Positions 37,769 through 47,147 of a stretch of 64,000 nucleotides of DNA are shown one piece after another (position 1 is the first letter of the stretch; the number at the start of each line of letters is the position of its first letter). Under the pieces are notes generated by a model. That model worked only from the letters and a program-made list of their open reading frames with translations, had not been told where the DNA came from and ran no database searches. Source of the DNA: Mycobacterium sp. ACS4054 (GTDB taxonomy: Bacteria > Actinomycetota > Actinomycetes > Mycobacteriales > Mycobacteriaceae); assembly GCF_001667275.1 (NCBI RefSeq), contig NZ_LZHV01000014.1, positions 1 to 64,000 on the forward strand, given 5' to 3'. The position numbers and the translations under genes are program-made.

Positions 37769-39802
37769 TCAGCGCTCGATCACTGTCAACGAGCCATGGT
37801 TAAGGTCGCTGCTGACGTAGGCGAAGTGCGTGACCGGGTCGACGGCGATGGCGAGCGGGTTGTTTCCGACGGCAAGGATTCCGGTGACTATGCGTTTGGT
37901 GGTGTCGACCACCGACACGGACCCACCGCTGTAGTTGGCCACGTAGGCGGTGTTCGTCGGCGGGTCCACTGCCACCCCCGCGGGGCGTTGCCCGACAGGC
38001 ACACTAGCGGTGACGCCGAGGGTAATGGTGTCGACAAACGACACCGATGCATCGTCGCCGCTGGCGATGTACGCCGTGTGCGAGGCGGGGTCGATGGCGA
38101 TCCCGGCCGGGTGGACGCGAAGCGCGACGGAACCGATGACAGTTCGGTTCGTGGTATCGATGACCGTCACTGTCGGATCGGCAGTGGTGACAAACAAGCG
38201 GTGCGCGTTCCGATCAATGGCTACGCGGCTTGGGCCTTTTCCGGTGGGCACCGTCGCGGTCACGGTATGCGTTGTCACGTCGATCGCCGACACCGACGCG
38301 GTATCACCGTTCGTGACATAGGCGATCCGGGCGTCCGGGTCGACCACTACTCCGCCCGGATGGCTGCCGACACCGATTCTGGCGATGACCGTGCCATTGG
38401 TGGTGTCGATAACCGACACCGAGGAGTCGTCGTAGTTGGTGACGTAGACGGTCCGGGTCGATGGATCTACGGCAACACCCACCGGGTGGCGTCCTACAGC
38501 GATGGTGGCCGTGACCGTACGGCTGCCGGTATCGACCAGCGACACGGAGTTGGAGCCGGTGTTCGCCACATAGGCGGTGTGGCCGGCCGAGTCGACCGCG
38601 ACACCGAAGGCGCCATTGCCTACCCGTACTGAGGTGGCGATCGTAGGTGGACCACTTGGCGCTGCGGTGACTCCCGAAGTGGGCGCGCCTCCCCCACTAG
38701 GCGCCGACGGCGGCGGGGCGGCCGTCGCCGGCCGCGGCGTCGGCGTAGATCCAGCCGTTGAGGTGTGTGCGCGCATCAGGTATAGGCTCGCGCCCCCCAA
38801 CACCGCGAGCACTGCGATCACCGCGGCGGCAACCACCCAAGATCGCTTGGTGCGCCTACGGTTCCCCGCTATCCCCTGCTGCGGATCGGGGGATAATGAC
38901 GTCCGCGCTTGCTCCGTTGGCTCACTCGGTCGTGAGGCCACTCGAGTGGGGACAGTGACGTTGTGCGACGGTACATTCGGGTCCGGCACATGCAGCGGCA
39001 CCGTGATCGCGTCGCGCGCGGCGCGTGCCATATCCACAGAGGTGGCGTAGCGCTGCGCCGGGTCTTTGGCCATGCCGGTGGCGATGACCGCATCGAATGC
39101 CGGGGGCGCGCCGGAGTCAGAAGGGCGCGGCGGCGGCGCCGACAGATGCCCTGCCAGTTGTTGCTCGATGCTGTCACCCGGAAATGGGGCGCCTCCCGTC
39201 AAGCACTCGTAGAGCACGCAAGCAAGCGCGTAGATGTCCGAGCGTGCATCGGCCTCACCGACTTTGAAGCGCTCGGGTGCCATGTAGCGCAGCGTGCCGA
39301 CCACCGAGTCCGTACCAGTCAGGCCGGTCTCGCCGAGAACACGTGCGATCCCGAAATCGATCAGATACGCGAAGTCATTTTCATCGAGCAAGATGTTGGA
39401 GGGCTTGATATCCCGATGCACCAATCCGATCTTGTGCGCGGCATATACGGCGTATGCCACCTGCTCGACGATGTGCACCGCACGTGACGGAGGCATTGGA
39501 CCGGAGGCCAGCACGGTTGCCAGGTCGCGCCCTTCGATCAGGCGCATGTCGACGAATAGCCGCCCGTCGATCTCCCCGTAGGTGTGAATTGGCACCACGT
39601 GAGGGTTGTTCAACCGTGCCGCTGAGTGAGCCTCGCGGCGGAATCGTCGTTGAAACGTCTCGTCCGCAGCAAAATGCGCCGGGAGAACTTTCAGCGCGAC
39701 TATCCGATCGGTGACGGTGTCATAGGCTCGCCAGACCTCGCCCATGCCACCTCGGCCGAGCAGATTTATTAATCGGTACCGGCCGAACGGGGTCCCTTCC
39801 AT
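37769..39802 (-). CDS. Transmembrane Ser/Thr protein kinase with YVTN beta-propeller sensor
   Basis: A 677-residue receptor-like kinase. The cytoplasmic kinase domain (about 8-270) has the Gly loop GRGGMGEV at 16-23, Lys38, the HRDIKPSN loop (Asp131) and DFG at 149-151. A Pro/Ser juxtamembrane region precedes one membrane helix at about 322-343. The outside part (about 385-677) is seven YVTN repeats of about 42 residues (N/S-G/D-x-x-SVSVID). M. tuberculosis PknD has a comparable design with an NHL propeller; this is a different propeller. It likely senses an envelope ligand. Lipoprotein genes flank it. Confidence 0.92.
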   Translation of the reverse strand: MEGTPFGRYRLINLLGRGGMGEVWRAYDTVTDRIVALKVLPAHFAADETFQRRFRREAHSAARLNNPHVVPIHTYGEIDGRLFVDMRLIEGRDLATVLASGPMPPSRAVHIVEQVAYAVYAAHKIGLVHRDIKPSNILLDENDFAYLIDFGIARVLGETGLTGTDSVVGTLRYMAPERFKVGEADARSDIYALACVLYECLTGGAPFPGDSIEQQLAGHLSAPPPRPSDSGAPPAFDAVIATGMAKDPAQRYATSVDMARAARDAITVPLHVPDPNVPSHNVTVPTRVASRPSEPTEQARTSLSPDPQQGIAGNRRRTKRSWVVAAAVIAVLAVLGGASLYLMRAHTSTAGSTPTPRPATAAPPPSAPSGGGAPTSGVTAAPSGPPTIATSVRVGNGAFGVAVDSAGHTAYVANTGSNSVSLVDTGSRTVTATIAVGRHPVGVAVDPSTRTVYVTNYDDSSVSVIDTTNGTVIARIGVGSHPGGVVVDPDARIAYVTNGDTASVSAIDVTTHTVTATVPTGKGPSRVAIDRNAHRLFVTTADPTVTVIDTTNRTVIGSVALRVHPAGIAIDPASHTAYIASGDDASVSFVDTITLGVTASVPVGQRPAGVAVDPPTNTAYVANYSGGSVSVVDTTKRIVTGILAVGNNPLAIAVDPVTHFAYVSSDLNHGSLTVIER

Positions 39803-39964
39803 GGAAACCTCCCGATGGCAGCAATCAGCAACACCTTAGTCCACAACTGACGCGGTTTGGGGAAACTCCCGCAACGGCCGGCTGGCAGCTAAGAGCGGAT
39901 TGCCCATTGGTGCGGCCCTGCGCGTCGCGACAACCGACGACGCGTGAGTGCGCTTCGACAACGC

Positions 39965-40672
39965 TCAAGAGATCTTCTTTGCGATTTCGTGGGCGATCTG
40001 AGCACCCCGGTCGCCAACATCTTCGGCGCACGCGCTCACATCGATGACGATGTTATTGGAGGCCGTCAACGCCCGTTGGCACGACCAAAGTCCCCCGCCT
40101 TCTTCTTGCACCCGCGTTATCGTCAAAACGCTGTCCTCCACGCGGGCCTTACTCAGCGTCCAATAGTGGGGTGCGGGGTCGCCCGGGTCGTGGAGATCGA
40201 CGCGCCGGTTATCACAATTCGCCCAGCCCGCTACCTGGCCGGAGTAGAAGTCATTTGCGGCCAAAGCCCCCGGGAACGCCACCACCGCCTGGTAGGCAAC
40301 GTGATCCGCATTATCGCGGCGGTCCTTCAGCTGCTGCACGCGCACGGCCGTCCAGCCGCTGCCTTGGTAGGAGTAATCCTGTGCCTCGGCCCAGACCAAA
40401 CATCCATCGGCGAGAGGCCGATTGGTGTACATGGTGTCGCCGGATTCAGCGACCTCCATGTGGGCGGCCATGATGGAGCCGATTTCGGTTGGGCTGAGCA
40501 GCAATCCAGATAGCGCACTGGTTGGAAGCGGTTGCGGCGCATGGCCCATCGTCGGAGCCGCCACCACTTTTCCGTCGACGTTCACCGTGCACCCGGACAC
40601 CAGGGCGGATAGCGCCAGAACCGCGAGCGCATGCCTGCCTGCCGGCCCGCCCGCTCCCCTTGTCCTTCGCAT
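39965..40672 (-). CDS. PknH-sensor-domain-like lipoprotein
   Basis: A 235-residue lipoprotein. The signal peptide ends in LVSGC (Cys about 28), followed by LLLSPTEIGSIM and a domain with paired Cys residues (DGCLVW, WANCDN, LWSCQR, VSACAED), as in the extracellular PknH sensor domain and related LppH/LpqQ proteins. The start at 40672 fits the signal. Near a propeller kinase, it may form part of the same sensing system (inference). From 39803 to 39964 there is only a spacer. Confidence 0.82.
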   Translation of the reverse strand: MRRTRGAGGPAGRHALAVLALSALVSGCTVNVDGKVVAAPTMGHAPQPLPTSALSGLLLSPTEIGSIMAAHMEVAESGDTMYTNRPLADGCLVWAEAQDYSYQGSGWTAVRVQQLKDRRDNADHVAYQAVVAFPGALAANDFYSGQVAGWANCDNRRVDLHDPGDPAPHYWTLSKARVEDSVLTITRVQEEGGGLWSCQRALTASNNIVIDVSACAEDVGDRGAQIAHEIAKKIS

Positions 40673-40784
40673 CGGTCTTGTCAGCCGCCTAACTCTTCAA
40701 TCGGTACTACGTGCAAGCACTCCCTGGACGACCGGCCTTGCCGCACAGTCGATCCCAGGGTAGGCACTGCACATGGCGAGATGC

Positions 40785-41303
40785 TCATCGCGGACAGGTT
40801 GCTCTAAGGGTGAAATCACTGAGCTTGGTGTAGTCGTGAAGCTGTTTGATCTTGCCAGTCAGCGTGTAAGTGTCACCGTCTTGCGTTAGCGTCGGGGTTG
40901 GCGCCCCTCCGGTCGATGTCGGCTCCCAGAAGTAGGCGATTCCATCGGCGCTGAAGTCCAGAGTTTCGAGCTTGCCCCCCGCGGCGTCGACGATGATGGT
41001 TTCAGCGGACTGCGTCTTGGCCGTGACGAGCACCGCGCCGCCCATATCGCGGCATTGGACGTCGTGCAGCGGGAAGGCCCTGCCGGCCAACGTCAAAGTG
41101 TCGCGTTGCGCCGCCGCGGCCGCGGTGGTGGAGTTGGCCGAGGCAACCGTCGCAGATGGGGGCCGCTGGCCGCAGGCCGTGCTCGGCATGCCAGCGATAA
41201 GGAGCAGGATCACAGCTGTAGCTCCACTGGCGGACGTTGATCTGGACAATGCTGAGAGCTGTCCTCTCCCAATGTTATTCGCAAGTGAACTGCGCACCGC
41301 CAT
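40785..41303 (-). CDS. LpqH (19-kDa antigen)-like lipoprotein
   Basis: A 172-residue lipoprotein of the LpqH type. A long N-terminus leads to a hydrophobic helix and lipobox PSTAC (Cys44), an Ala/Thr linker, then a beta domain with DVQCRDMGG, GDTYTLTGKIKQL and FTLRATCPR, where the two Cys residues fit the family disulphide. The ATG at 41303 gives an unusually long leader; an internal GTG or TTG nearer the hydrophobic helix could be the true start. Confidence 0.75.
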   Translation of the reverse strand: MAVRSSLANNIGRGQLSALSRSTSASGATAVILLLIAGMPSTACGQRPPSATVASANSTTAAAAAQRDTLTLAGRAFPLHDVQCRDMGGAVLVTAKTQSAETIIVDAAGGKLETLDFSADGIAYFWEPTSTGGAPTPTLTQDGDTYTLTGKIKQLHDYTKLSDFTLRATCPR

Positions 41304-41463
41304 TCCGGAGCATCGGCAGCATAACCGATACGGAGGCCGTCAACGTCGCGGACTCGCAGGTACAACCAATCAATGAATGCGCACCCGCCGTCGATCAGTT
41401 TGCCGACCAAGCATTCCGAACCGTGAGCGATACGCCCGGAATCGAATATGGCGGATTGATCCG

Positions 41464-41712
41464 CTACTGGCCCATGGTCAAGATCGCCACCGCGGCCACG
41501 CCGATCACCGCCACCAGCGCTACCAAAATTACCGCGATCGCGGCGCGCACGATCTCTTCTTCCGTGAATCGCCAGCGCGGCTGCAATTCGGCGAGAACGG
41601 CGTCCCCTCGCCAGGCGAAAGCGTTGACTCTCGCTACCGCCGAAGCGACATCGTCGTCGTCGCAGGACGCGTATCTCTCGACTGGCTCACGCGCGGCGAT
41701 TGCGGTCGTCAT
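41464..41712 (-). CDS. Small tail-anchored membrane protein
   Basis: An 82-residue protein with a soluble acidic N-terminus (ASCDDDDVASAVARVNAFAW) and one C-terminal transmembrane helix (AAIAVILVALVAVIGVAAVAI). The ATG at 41712 follows GGGGGC, a plausible ribosome-binding site. Not recognised. It sits between the LpqH-like lipoprotein and the promoter of the RDD gene. Confidence 0.6.
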   Translation of the reverse strand: MTTAIAAREPVERYASCDDDDVASAVARVNAFAWRGDAVLAELQPRWRFTEEEIVRAAIAVILVALVAVIGVAAVAILTMGQ

Positions 41713-41898
41713 ATCAGCCCCCAGGCTTGCGGTCGCCGATTGGCGTTATTTGAATGGAACCTTCGGACTTCTCGTGAATTCAATGATGGAGTGTCCAAAT
41801 CACGATTGCGGTAACGATCCTTAACGGTCACGGCACGGAGTCGCGCTCCGCGTCAACCCTGCTCGGCAACTGAGCTGACTTGGCGGCTGCCGGCGGGC

Positions 41899-41933
41899 GT
41901 TCCAATCGTATTCCAAGCGCCCACTGCTACGTT
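41899..41933 (+). promoter_or_regulatory. Predicted SARP-controlled promoter of the RDD gene
   Basis: GTTCCAA (41899-41905), TCGT, ATTCCAA (41910-41916), then 11 bases and TACGTT (-10-like, 41928-41933). Two heptamers with a 4-base spacer next to the -10 is the known layout of SARP binding sites. The same layout occurs at 46430-46464. Confidence 0.55.
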
Positions 41934-42062
41934 TCGGCGGCGCAGTACCTCGGTCAGGGCTCGTAATCGAAACGGCTGTGGCACCTTCTCACGGCCGCCA
42001 AAGCACCCATCACGCCCTAACCGACCGGTCCGCGGCTAGGTCCTCGACAGAAAGGTATTCAC

Positions 42063-42599
42063 ATGACCGAACAACCGGCAGTGCCGGGCAATTATCCGGC
42101 GCCGCCGCAGTCCGGATCGTTGCCCCAACAGGCATATACGCAGTGGTTGACTCGTGTGCTGGCGTTCCTTGTCGATTCGATCCCCTACGCGATCATCGTG
42201 GGTATCGGGTACGGCATCGAGGCGGCGACCCAGGAGACTGCTTGCGTCACCGATACCTCGGGCTATAACTTGGGCCAGTTCTGCGCCACCGGTAACTCCC
42301 CCATAGGGGTGGCCGCCTTCTCCCTGTCGCTACTCGTTGGACTGGCCTACATGGTCTGGAACTACGGCTACAAACAGGGAACCACCGGGTCGAGCATCGG
42401 GAAGTCGATCATGAAGTTCAAAGTGGTCAGCGAGCAGACCGGCCAGCCGATCGGTTTCGGCATGTCGGTCGTACGCCAGCTCGCGCACTTCGTCGACGCC
42501 GCCATCTGCTACATCGGCTACCTGTTCCCGTTGTGGGACGCCAAGCGGCAGACGATCGCAGACAAGATCATCAAGACGATTTGCCTGCCCATCAATTGA
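42063..42599 (+). CDS. RDD family membrane protein
   Basis: A 178-residue protein with a Pro-rich cytoplasmic start and an RDD domain of three to four helices (TRVLAFLVDSIPYAIIVGIG, then GLAYMVWNYGYKQGTTGSSIGKSIMKFKVV, and HFVDAAICYIGYLFPLWDAKRQTIADKI). The Arg and two Asp residues that name the family are visible. The function is unclear; some RDD proteins act in ion transport. The ATG at 42063 follows CAGAAAGG. A SARP-type direct repeat lies about 150 bases upstream. Confidence 0.88.
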   Translation: MTEQPAVPGNYPAPPQSGSLPQQAYTQWLTRVLAFLVDSIPYAIIVGIGYGIEAATQETACVTDTSGYNLGQFCATGNSPIGVAAFSLSLLVGLAYMVWNYGYKQGTTGSSIGKSIMKFKVVSEQTGQPIGFGMSVVRQLAHFVDAAICYIGYLFPLWDAKRQTIADKIIKTICLPIN

Positions 42600-42874
42600 G
42601 ACTCGTATAGGCGCTGCCGGGTCATGTCCGGGCGGCAACCAAAATTTAGCCGCCCCAAGCTAATTCATCACAGTAACGAATAGCTGGGCCGGGGTTTGCC
42701 GGTTTCCCTCACCCATCCGACGCCGGAGCCGCCCGGGCCTCCCGGGTTCGCCTCCCGTCCAACTCCCTCCTCGCTGTCAGTCCCACCGCCGCAAGCCCCA
42801 GAAAGAGTTGTCCGATACGTTTGCTAGCGACCAGGTATGGTCTCACCAATCAGATTTTTCCCTGGTTAGGTGTG

Positions 42875-45800
42875 ATGGTCGCGTATTTGCTTTCCGGGGC
42901 TGTCGAAGCCCGCGTTGACGGTGCGGTCGCGTCGCTTGGGGGCCCAAAGCAGCGATGCGTGCTCGCTGTACTCCTCGCCCATCACGGCACGGTTGTCAGC
43001 GTGGACCGGCTCATCGACTCGGTGTGGGAAGACGAACCACCGGCCAAAGCATTGACCTCGCTTCGTTCTTATCTTGCGAACCTCCGCAAGAGCCTGGCCC
43101 CCTCTTCGCCGGCCGCCGCGAGCGCGGCACCTCGGCTGGAGTCCCGGCATTCCGGCTATCAACTGAATCTTGTCGACGGCGACTCCGTCGACCTGCACGA
43201 ATTCGAGGATTTGGTCAAGACCGGCTACGGCGCGCTGGGCCGGGGTGAGGCAGACAAGGCTTTCGATGTGCTCACCCACGCGTTGACCTTGTGGCGGGGC
43301 GACCCATTCGGGGAGTTCAGCCACCGCGACTTCGCACACAGCGACACGTTGCGTTATGCCGAGTTGCGCAATACGGCGATCACGACACGGTTCGACGCCG
43401 CGCTGCGCCTCGGCGACGGGCGCGACCTCATTCCAGAAATCGAGGCCGCGCTTGCACAAGACCCCCTGCAGGAGCGGCTATGGGGGCATCTGATGCTGGC
43501 GCTGTACCGAACCGACCGTCCGGCGGAAGCGGTGCGCGCGTACGACCGCGCCTGCGCGGTTCTGGACCGCGAGATCGGCACGCAACCCGGCGAACGCCTG
43601 CGAGTTCTCTACCAAAAGATCAACGATGGCTCCCCCGAACTCCAATTCGACGGGCAGGGCCCGCGGCGGATCCGCCTGTCAGACGGACCGGTGTCCGGGC
43701 GAGAACAGCTGGTTGGACGTGATGTGGAACTGAACGCGATGGCCCAATCGCTGTCGCGGGCGCGCGCCGGATGCGGTGAGCTGGCTCTGGTGACCGGAGA
43801 CAGCGGTATCGGCAAATCGACACTCGCGCGGGCTATTTGCCGCGATCCGCGCACGGTGGACATGGCCGTCGCGTGGGCCGCGCATCCCAGCGACATCCAG
43901 CTGCCGCTTATGTGGACATGGATCCAGATCTTGCGACAGCTCGGAGACGATCTTGGCGAACCCGGCCGAGAGACGCTGCGCAGAACGGTCCCGGGAGTCA
44001 TCGACGCCCTGGTCCCGGAGTGGAACGACAGCCATGACGCCACGTCGGTGCGCGCCCCCGCGACCGGCTTCGAGTTGATCGAGGGTGTCGTCATGGCGGT
44101 TTGCACACTCTCTTCGGTCAGACCGCTATTGATTGTCCTAGACGATCTACATGTCTCGGATTCAGCGTCGTGCGACGTGCTCGTCCTCCTGACGGAGCAT
44201 CTCCCCCGGTACCCCATTGAAGTCATCGGCAACTGGACGTTCCTCGGCCGAGACCGGCCGGCGAATCGGCCATCGTTCGAGCGACTGATCAGGTCAAGTG
44301 GCGTCAAAACCCTGCATTTGAGCGGACTCCAGCGTGATGCGGCGGACGATCTGGTCGAGGCACTCGCGGGCGGGGCCGCCCCGGCGCCCGTGCTTCAGTT
44401 CGTCCGGACACATGCCGCGGGTAATCCGTTCTACATCAAAGAGCTTGTCCGGATGATCGCCACCGCCAACGACCTTCAGAGCATCCCGGAATCAGCGGAG
44501 GAAAACGTATCCGAGGTTATCGCTTCAGTGGTGAGTCGACGGCTGACGGCGCTTGACCGCCCCTGTCGCCGCATCATGGAGGCGGCGGCGGTAATCGGTC
44601 CCCAATTCGACGTCACGATGCTGGCCGACATCGCGCACCTGTCCACCGTCACGGTTCATAGTCAGCTGGAGCCGGCTTACGAGGCCGGACTGATCGACGA
44701 GGTTCCCGGTTGGCCGGGAGCGTACCGGTTCAGCCACGGTCTTCTCCGGGATGCGGTCCTGACGCAGGTGCCACCGGCCGAACGTGCCTATTTACATGCC
44801 GCAGCCGCGACGAGTCAGGCTGCGATGGTTGACACCGGCGCGTACGAGGACGTCATCGCGGCCGCCGACCATGCCTGGCGCGCCGGCCCGGAACTCGATG
44901 CCGATCTGGCACTTGATATTCACGACTCGGTTATCCGGCGGGCCCTGAATCGTTCGGCGTACAACGATGTGGCAATCCTCGCCGCGCATGCGCTGGATGT
45001 CTCCCGGCGGATGCCGCCCAAGCCCGAATCACTCGAGCATCAGGCAACATTATGGCTGCACCTGGCATGTATGAGGTCGATCCTGGACGGCCAAAGCAGC
45101 GACACCGCCAGCGAAGCACTGCAACGCGCCTTCGAGATCGGCGAACGGGCGAAGGGCCGCAACTTCTACGGCACCGTCGCGATGCAGTGCCTAATCCTTT
45201 GCGGGCAAGGACGAATCGGCGAGGCACGGACTCTGGCTAACGGCCTGAACGACCAATATGCCGCCAGTCACGATCCCGACATCGGAGTGGCAAGCCATTT
45301 CATCGAAGTCATGGTCCAAGGCCTGAGCGGAAATCTGGATGCGCAAGCGGCCGCGGCCCACAAGATGCTGACGCTGTTCCCGCCGCCGGACGAGGTTGTC
45401 GATCCGCTGCACTTCTTCCATCCCCGGGTTTACTGTTGGCTGGCCCTCGCCGAGGCGGTGCGCGGCAACAGGGCCACGGCCGTCGAGTATTGCCAGGCCG
45501 GCCTCGAATTGGCGCAAAGCCGTCGCGACCATTTCAACGTGCTCTCGGCCAAACTGGTGATGGTCGAGATCGACGCGGTGCTCGGCATCATCGAGGGCAC
45601 TGCGGCCACTGCGGACTCCGTGTGCGAGGAGATGAATGCCGCCGGCGCTCAACAATGGGCGGCGTGCGCCGCCATGGTGTCCGTCTGGGCCAGAACCCTC
45701 AGCGGCGAAAACCCCAATTCGGACAAGGCATTTGAGGCCTTCGATCTTTACACCAGCGACGGCAGCACCGTTATGACGCCGTTCTTTCTCGCCCTGCTGG

Positions 45801-45943
45801 CCGACATCGAAGACCACCACGGCAGAAGTGATCGCGCGCACGAACTCCTTGTTCGCGCACAAGCTGTCGCTAGATCAACCGGCGAACGCGTGTGGGACGA
45901 GCGGCTGGCGGGCCGCATCGCCGAACTCTCGACTGCCGAATAG
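42875..45943 (+). CDS. SARP/BTAD-AAA-TPR transcriptional regulator
   Basis: A 1022-residue AfsR/SARP-type regulator. It has an OmpR-like winged helix (about 5-95: LGGPKQRCVLAVLL, DRLIDSVWEDEPP), a bacterial transcriptional activation domain (105-250), an AAA ATPase with Walker A GDSGIGKST at 308-316 and Walker B LLIVLDD at 418-424, and a long helical TPR-like C-terminus. The start is uncertain: ATG at 42875 gives the family-like MVAYLLSGAVEARVDG; GTG 42872 and upstream codons are possible. Two promoters with SARP-like direct repeats flank it. It probably activates nearby envelope genes. Region 42600-42874 holds one degenerate CGTCACAGTGACG-like site. Confidence 0.9.
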   Translation: MVAYLLSGAVEARVDGAVASLGGPKQRCVLAVLLAHHGTVVSVDRLIDSVWEDEPPAKALTSLRSYLANLRKSLAPSSPAAASAAPRLESRHSGYQLNLVDGDSVDLHEFEDLVKTGYGALGRGEADKAFDVLTHALTLWRGDPFGEFSHRDFAHSDTLRYAELRNTAITTRFDAALRLGDGRDLIPEIEAALAQDPLQERLWGHLMLALYRTDRPAEAVRAYDRACAVLDREIGTQPGERLRVLYQKINDGSPELQFDGQGPRRIRLSDGPVSGREQLVGRDVELNAMAQSLSRARAGCGELALVTGDSGIGKSTLARAICRDPRTVDMAVAWAAHPSDIQLPLMWTWIQILRQLGDDLGEPGRETLRRTVPGVIDALVPEWNDSHDATSVRAPATGFELIEGVVMAVCTLSSVRPLLIVLDDLHVSDSASCDVLVLLTEHLPRYPIEVIGNWTFLGRDRPANRPSFERLIRSSGVKTLHLSGLQRDAADDLVEALAGGAAPAPVLQFVRTHAAGNPFYIKELVRMIATANDLQSIPESAEENVSEVIASVVSRRLTALDRPCRRIMEAAAVIGPQFDVTMLADIAHLSTVTVHSQLEPAYEAGLIDEVPGWPGAYRFSHGLLRDAVLTQVPPAERAYLHAAAATSQAAMVDTGAYEDVIAAADHAWRAGPELDADLALDIHDSVIRRALNRSAYNDVAILAAHALDVSRRMPPKPESLEHQATLWLHLACMRSILDGQSSDTASEALQRAFEIGERAKGRNFYGTVAMQCLILCGQGRIGEARTLANGLNDQYAASHDPDIGVASHFIEVMVQGLSGNLDAQAAAAHKMLTLFPPPDEVVDPLHFFHPRVYCWLALAEAVRGNRATAVEYCQAGLELAQSRRDHFNVLSAKLVMVEIDAVLGIIEGTAATADSVCEEMNAAGAQQWAACAAMVSVWARTLSGENPNSDKAFEAFDLYTSDGSTVMTPFFLALLADIEDHHGRSDRAHELLVRAQAVARSTGERVWDERLAGRIAELSTAE

Positions 45944-45964
45944 GGCCGGGCTCAAGGTTTTCCC

Positions 45965-46408
45965 GTGGCCGTCAAGATTCTTGCGTTGATCATCTCGTGC
46001 GCGGCCATCGCGGCAGGGTGGGCATACGTGCGCACTGCCCGACGCATGTCCTCCTTCGCGACGACCCGCGGCACGGTGGTACGCCGGGAAGTGACCGCGG
46101 TGCCCGTTCTTTCCGGCCGCGAGGGCCGCTGGGGGAAAGGCGGCGGGTACCAGCCAACAGTGACGTACACGTATGTGGTCGACGGCGTCGCGTACACCTC
46201 GGACCGGTGGGGTTATGCCACCCAAGGGCTTAAGCGCAGCCAGGCCGAACAGGCACTCGCGGCGGTGCCCGACGAAGTCGACGTCCATTACGATCCCAGC
46301 GCGCCGCACGTCGCCTACCTGCACACGCATACATCGCGTATCGGGTATGCGCTCATCGCCGGCGGTGCGGTCGGTGTAGTGCTTGCGCTGGCTTCACTGT
46401 TGACCTGA
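45965..46408 (+). CDS. DUF3592 membrane protein
   Basis: A 147-residue protein with an N-terminal helix (ILALIISCAAIAAGWAYV), a DUF3592-like central domain (YQPTVTYTYVVDGVAYTSDRWGY, DEVDVHYDPSAPHVAYL) and a C-terminal helix. The GTG at 45965 lies 21 bases after the SARP stop, so it is likely co-transcribed with it. The function of the family is unknown. Confidence 0.85.
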   Translation: MAVKILALIISCAAIAAGWAYVRTARRMSSFATTRGTVVRREVTAVPVLSGREGRWGKGGGYQPTVTYTYVVDGVAYTSDRWGYATQGLKRSQAEQALAAVPDEVDVHYDPSAPHVAYLHTHTSRIGYALIAGGAVGVVLALASLLT

Positions 46409-46429
46409 CTCGCCGATCGTCCAGTCGAA

Positions 46430-46464
46430 ATTCCAATCGGATTCCAACCCCACGTTGCTAGCTT
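46430..46464 (+). promoter_or_regulatory. Predicted SARP-controlled promoter of the small lipoprotein gene
   Basis: ATTCCAA (46430-46436), TCGG, ATTCCAA (46441-46447), then 11 bases and TAGCTT (46459-46464). Heptamer, spacer and -10 distance are the same as upstream of the RDD gene. Confidence 0.55.
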
Positions 46465-46521
46465 GGCTCAGCGCCGATCGGGCGCGCTCGCCACGGCGTG
46501 AGCAATACCTGGGAGGTCCGT

Positions 46522-46926
46522 ATGTATCGATGGATGGCGGTGGCGATCACGACGGCCGCCGTGACCGTGGCGGGATGCTCGACGACGAAGTCGACCGTTG
46601 TACAACCCCCCGCTTCCAAGCCGAGTTCCTCCGCGGCGGCCCCATCGCCGCAAGCCGGCTCGTCCCAGGCGGCCGCAGCCGCCGACCGGCTAGACCCGAG
46701 CGCCTGCGTCGAAATCACGCAGGCAAACCTCGACCTAGCGACGGCGACCAACGCCGACGCTGCCCGCAAGGCCGGCGACACCTTCGAAAAATATGACCTG
46801 CCCGGGTCGGTCAAGGAGGCGGTAGAGCATTTTGTCGGCACGCGCGGCGCGCAGTTCGACGACCCCCAATACGACAAGTACAACGGCGCCATCGAAGGCT
46901 GGATCAAACAGGTCTGTCCCCTCTAG
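46522..46926 (+). CDS. Small putative lipoprotein
   Basis: A 134-residue lipoprotein. MYRWMAVAITTAAVTVAGC is a signal peptide with lipobox VAGC, followed by a Ser/Ala/Pro linker and a small helical domain with two Cys residues (DPSACVEIT and KQVCPL) that could form a disulphide. The ATG at 46522 follows GGGAGG. Not recognised beyond the mycobacterial lipoprotein pattern. It lies directly behind a SARP-type promoter. From 46927 to 47147 I see nothing. Confidence 0.78.
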   Translation: MYRWMAVAITTAAVTVAGCSTTKSTVVQPPASKPSSSAAAPSPQAGSSQAAAAADRLDPSACVEITQANLDLATATNADAARKAGDTFEKYDLPGSVKEAVEHFVGTRGAQFDDPQYDKYNGAIEGWIKQVCPL

Positions 46927-47147
46927 AACCGAACTAGCCGCGTCGTGGCGTGCTCGACGTCACGTTCAGCGCATGCTTGGCGACGTACCCAGCACCGGCG
47001 ACGGAGCCCAGATCGTCCTTGGCGCAACGCAAGACACCCGGTAGCTGGCCGGCATCAACTTGTTGCAAGCCCGCAAGAAAAAACTCGTGACATGCGGTTG
47101 ACTTCTACTCGAGCGCGGGGTGTACCCGCGACCGCGAGAGGACGACC

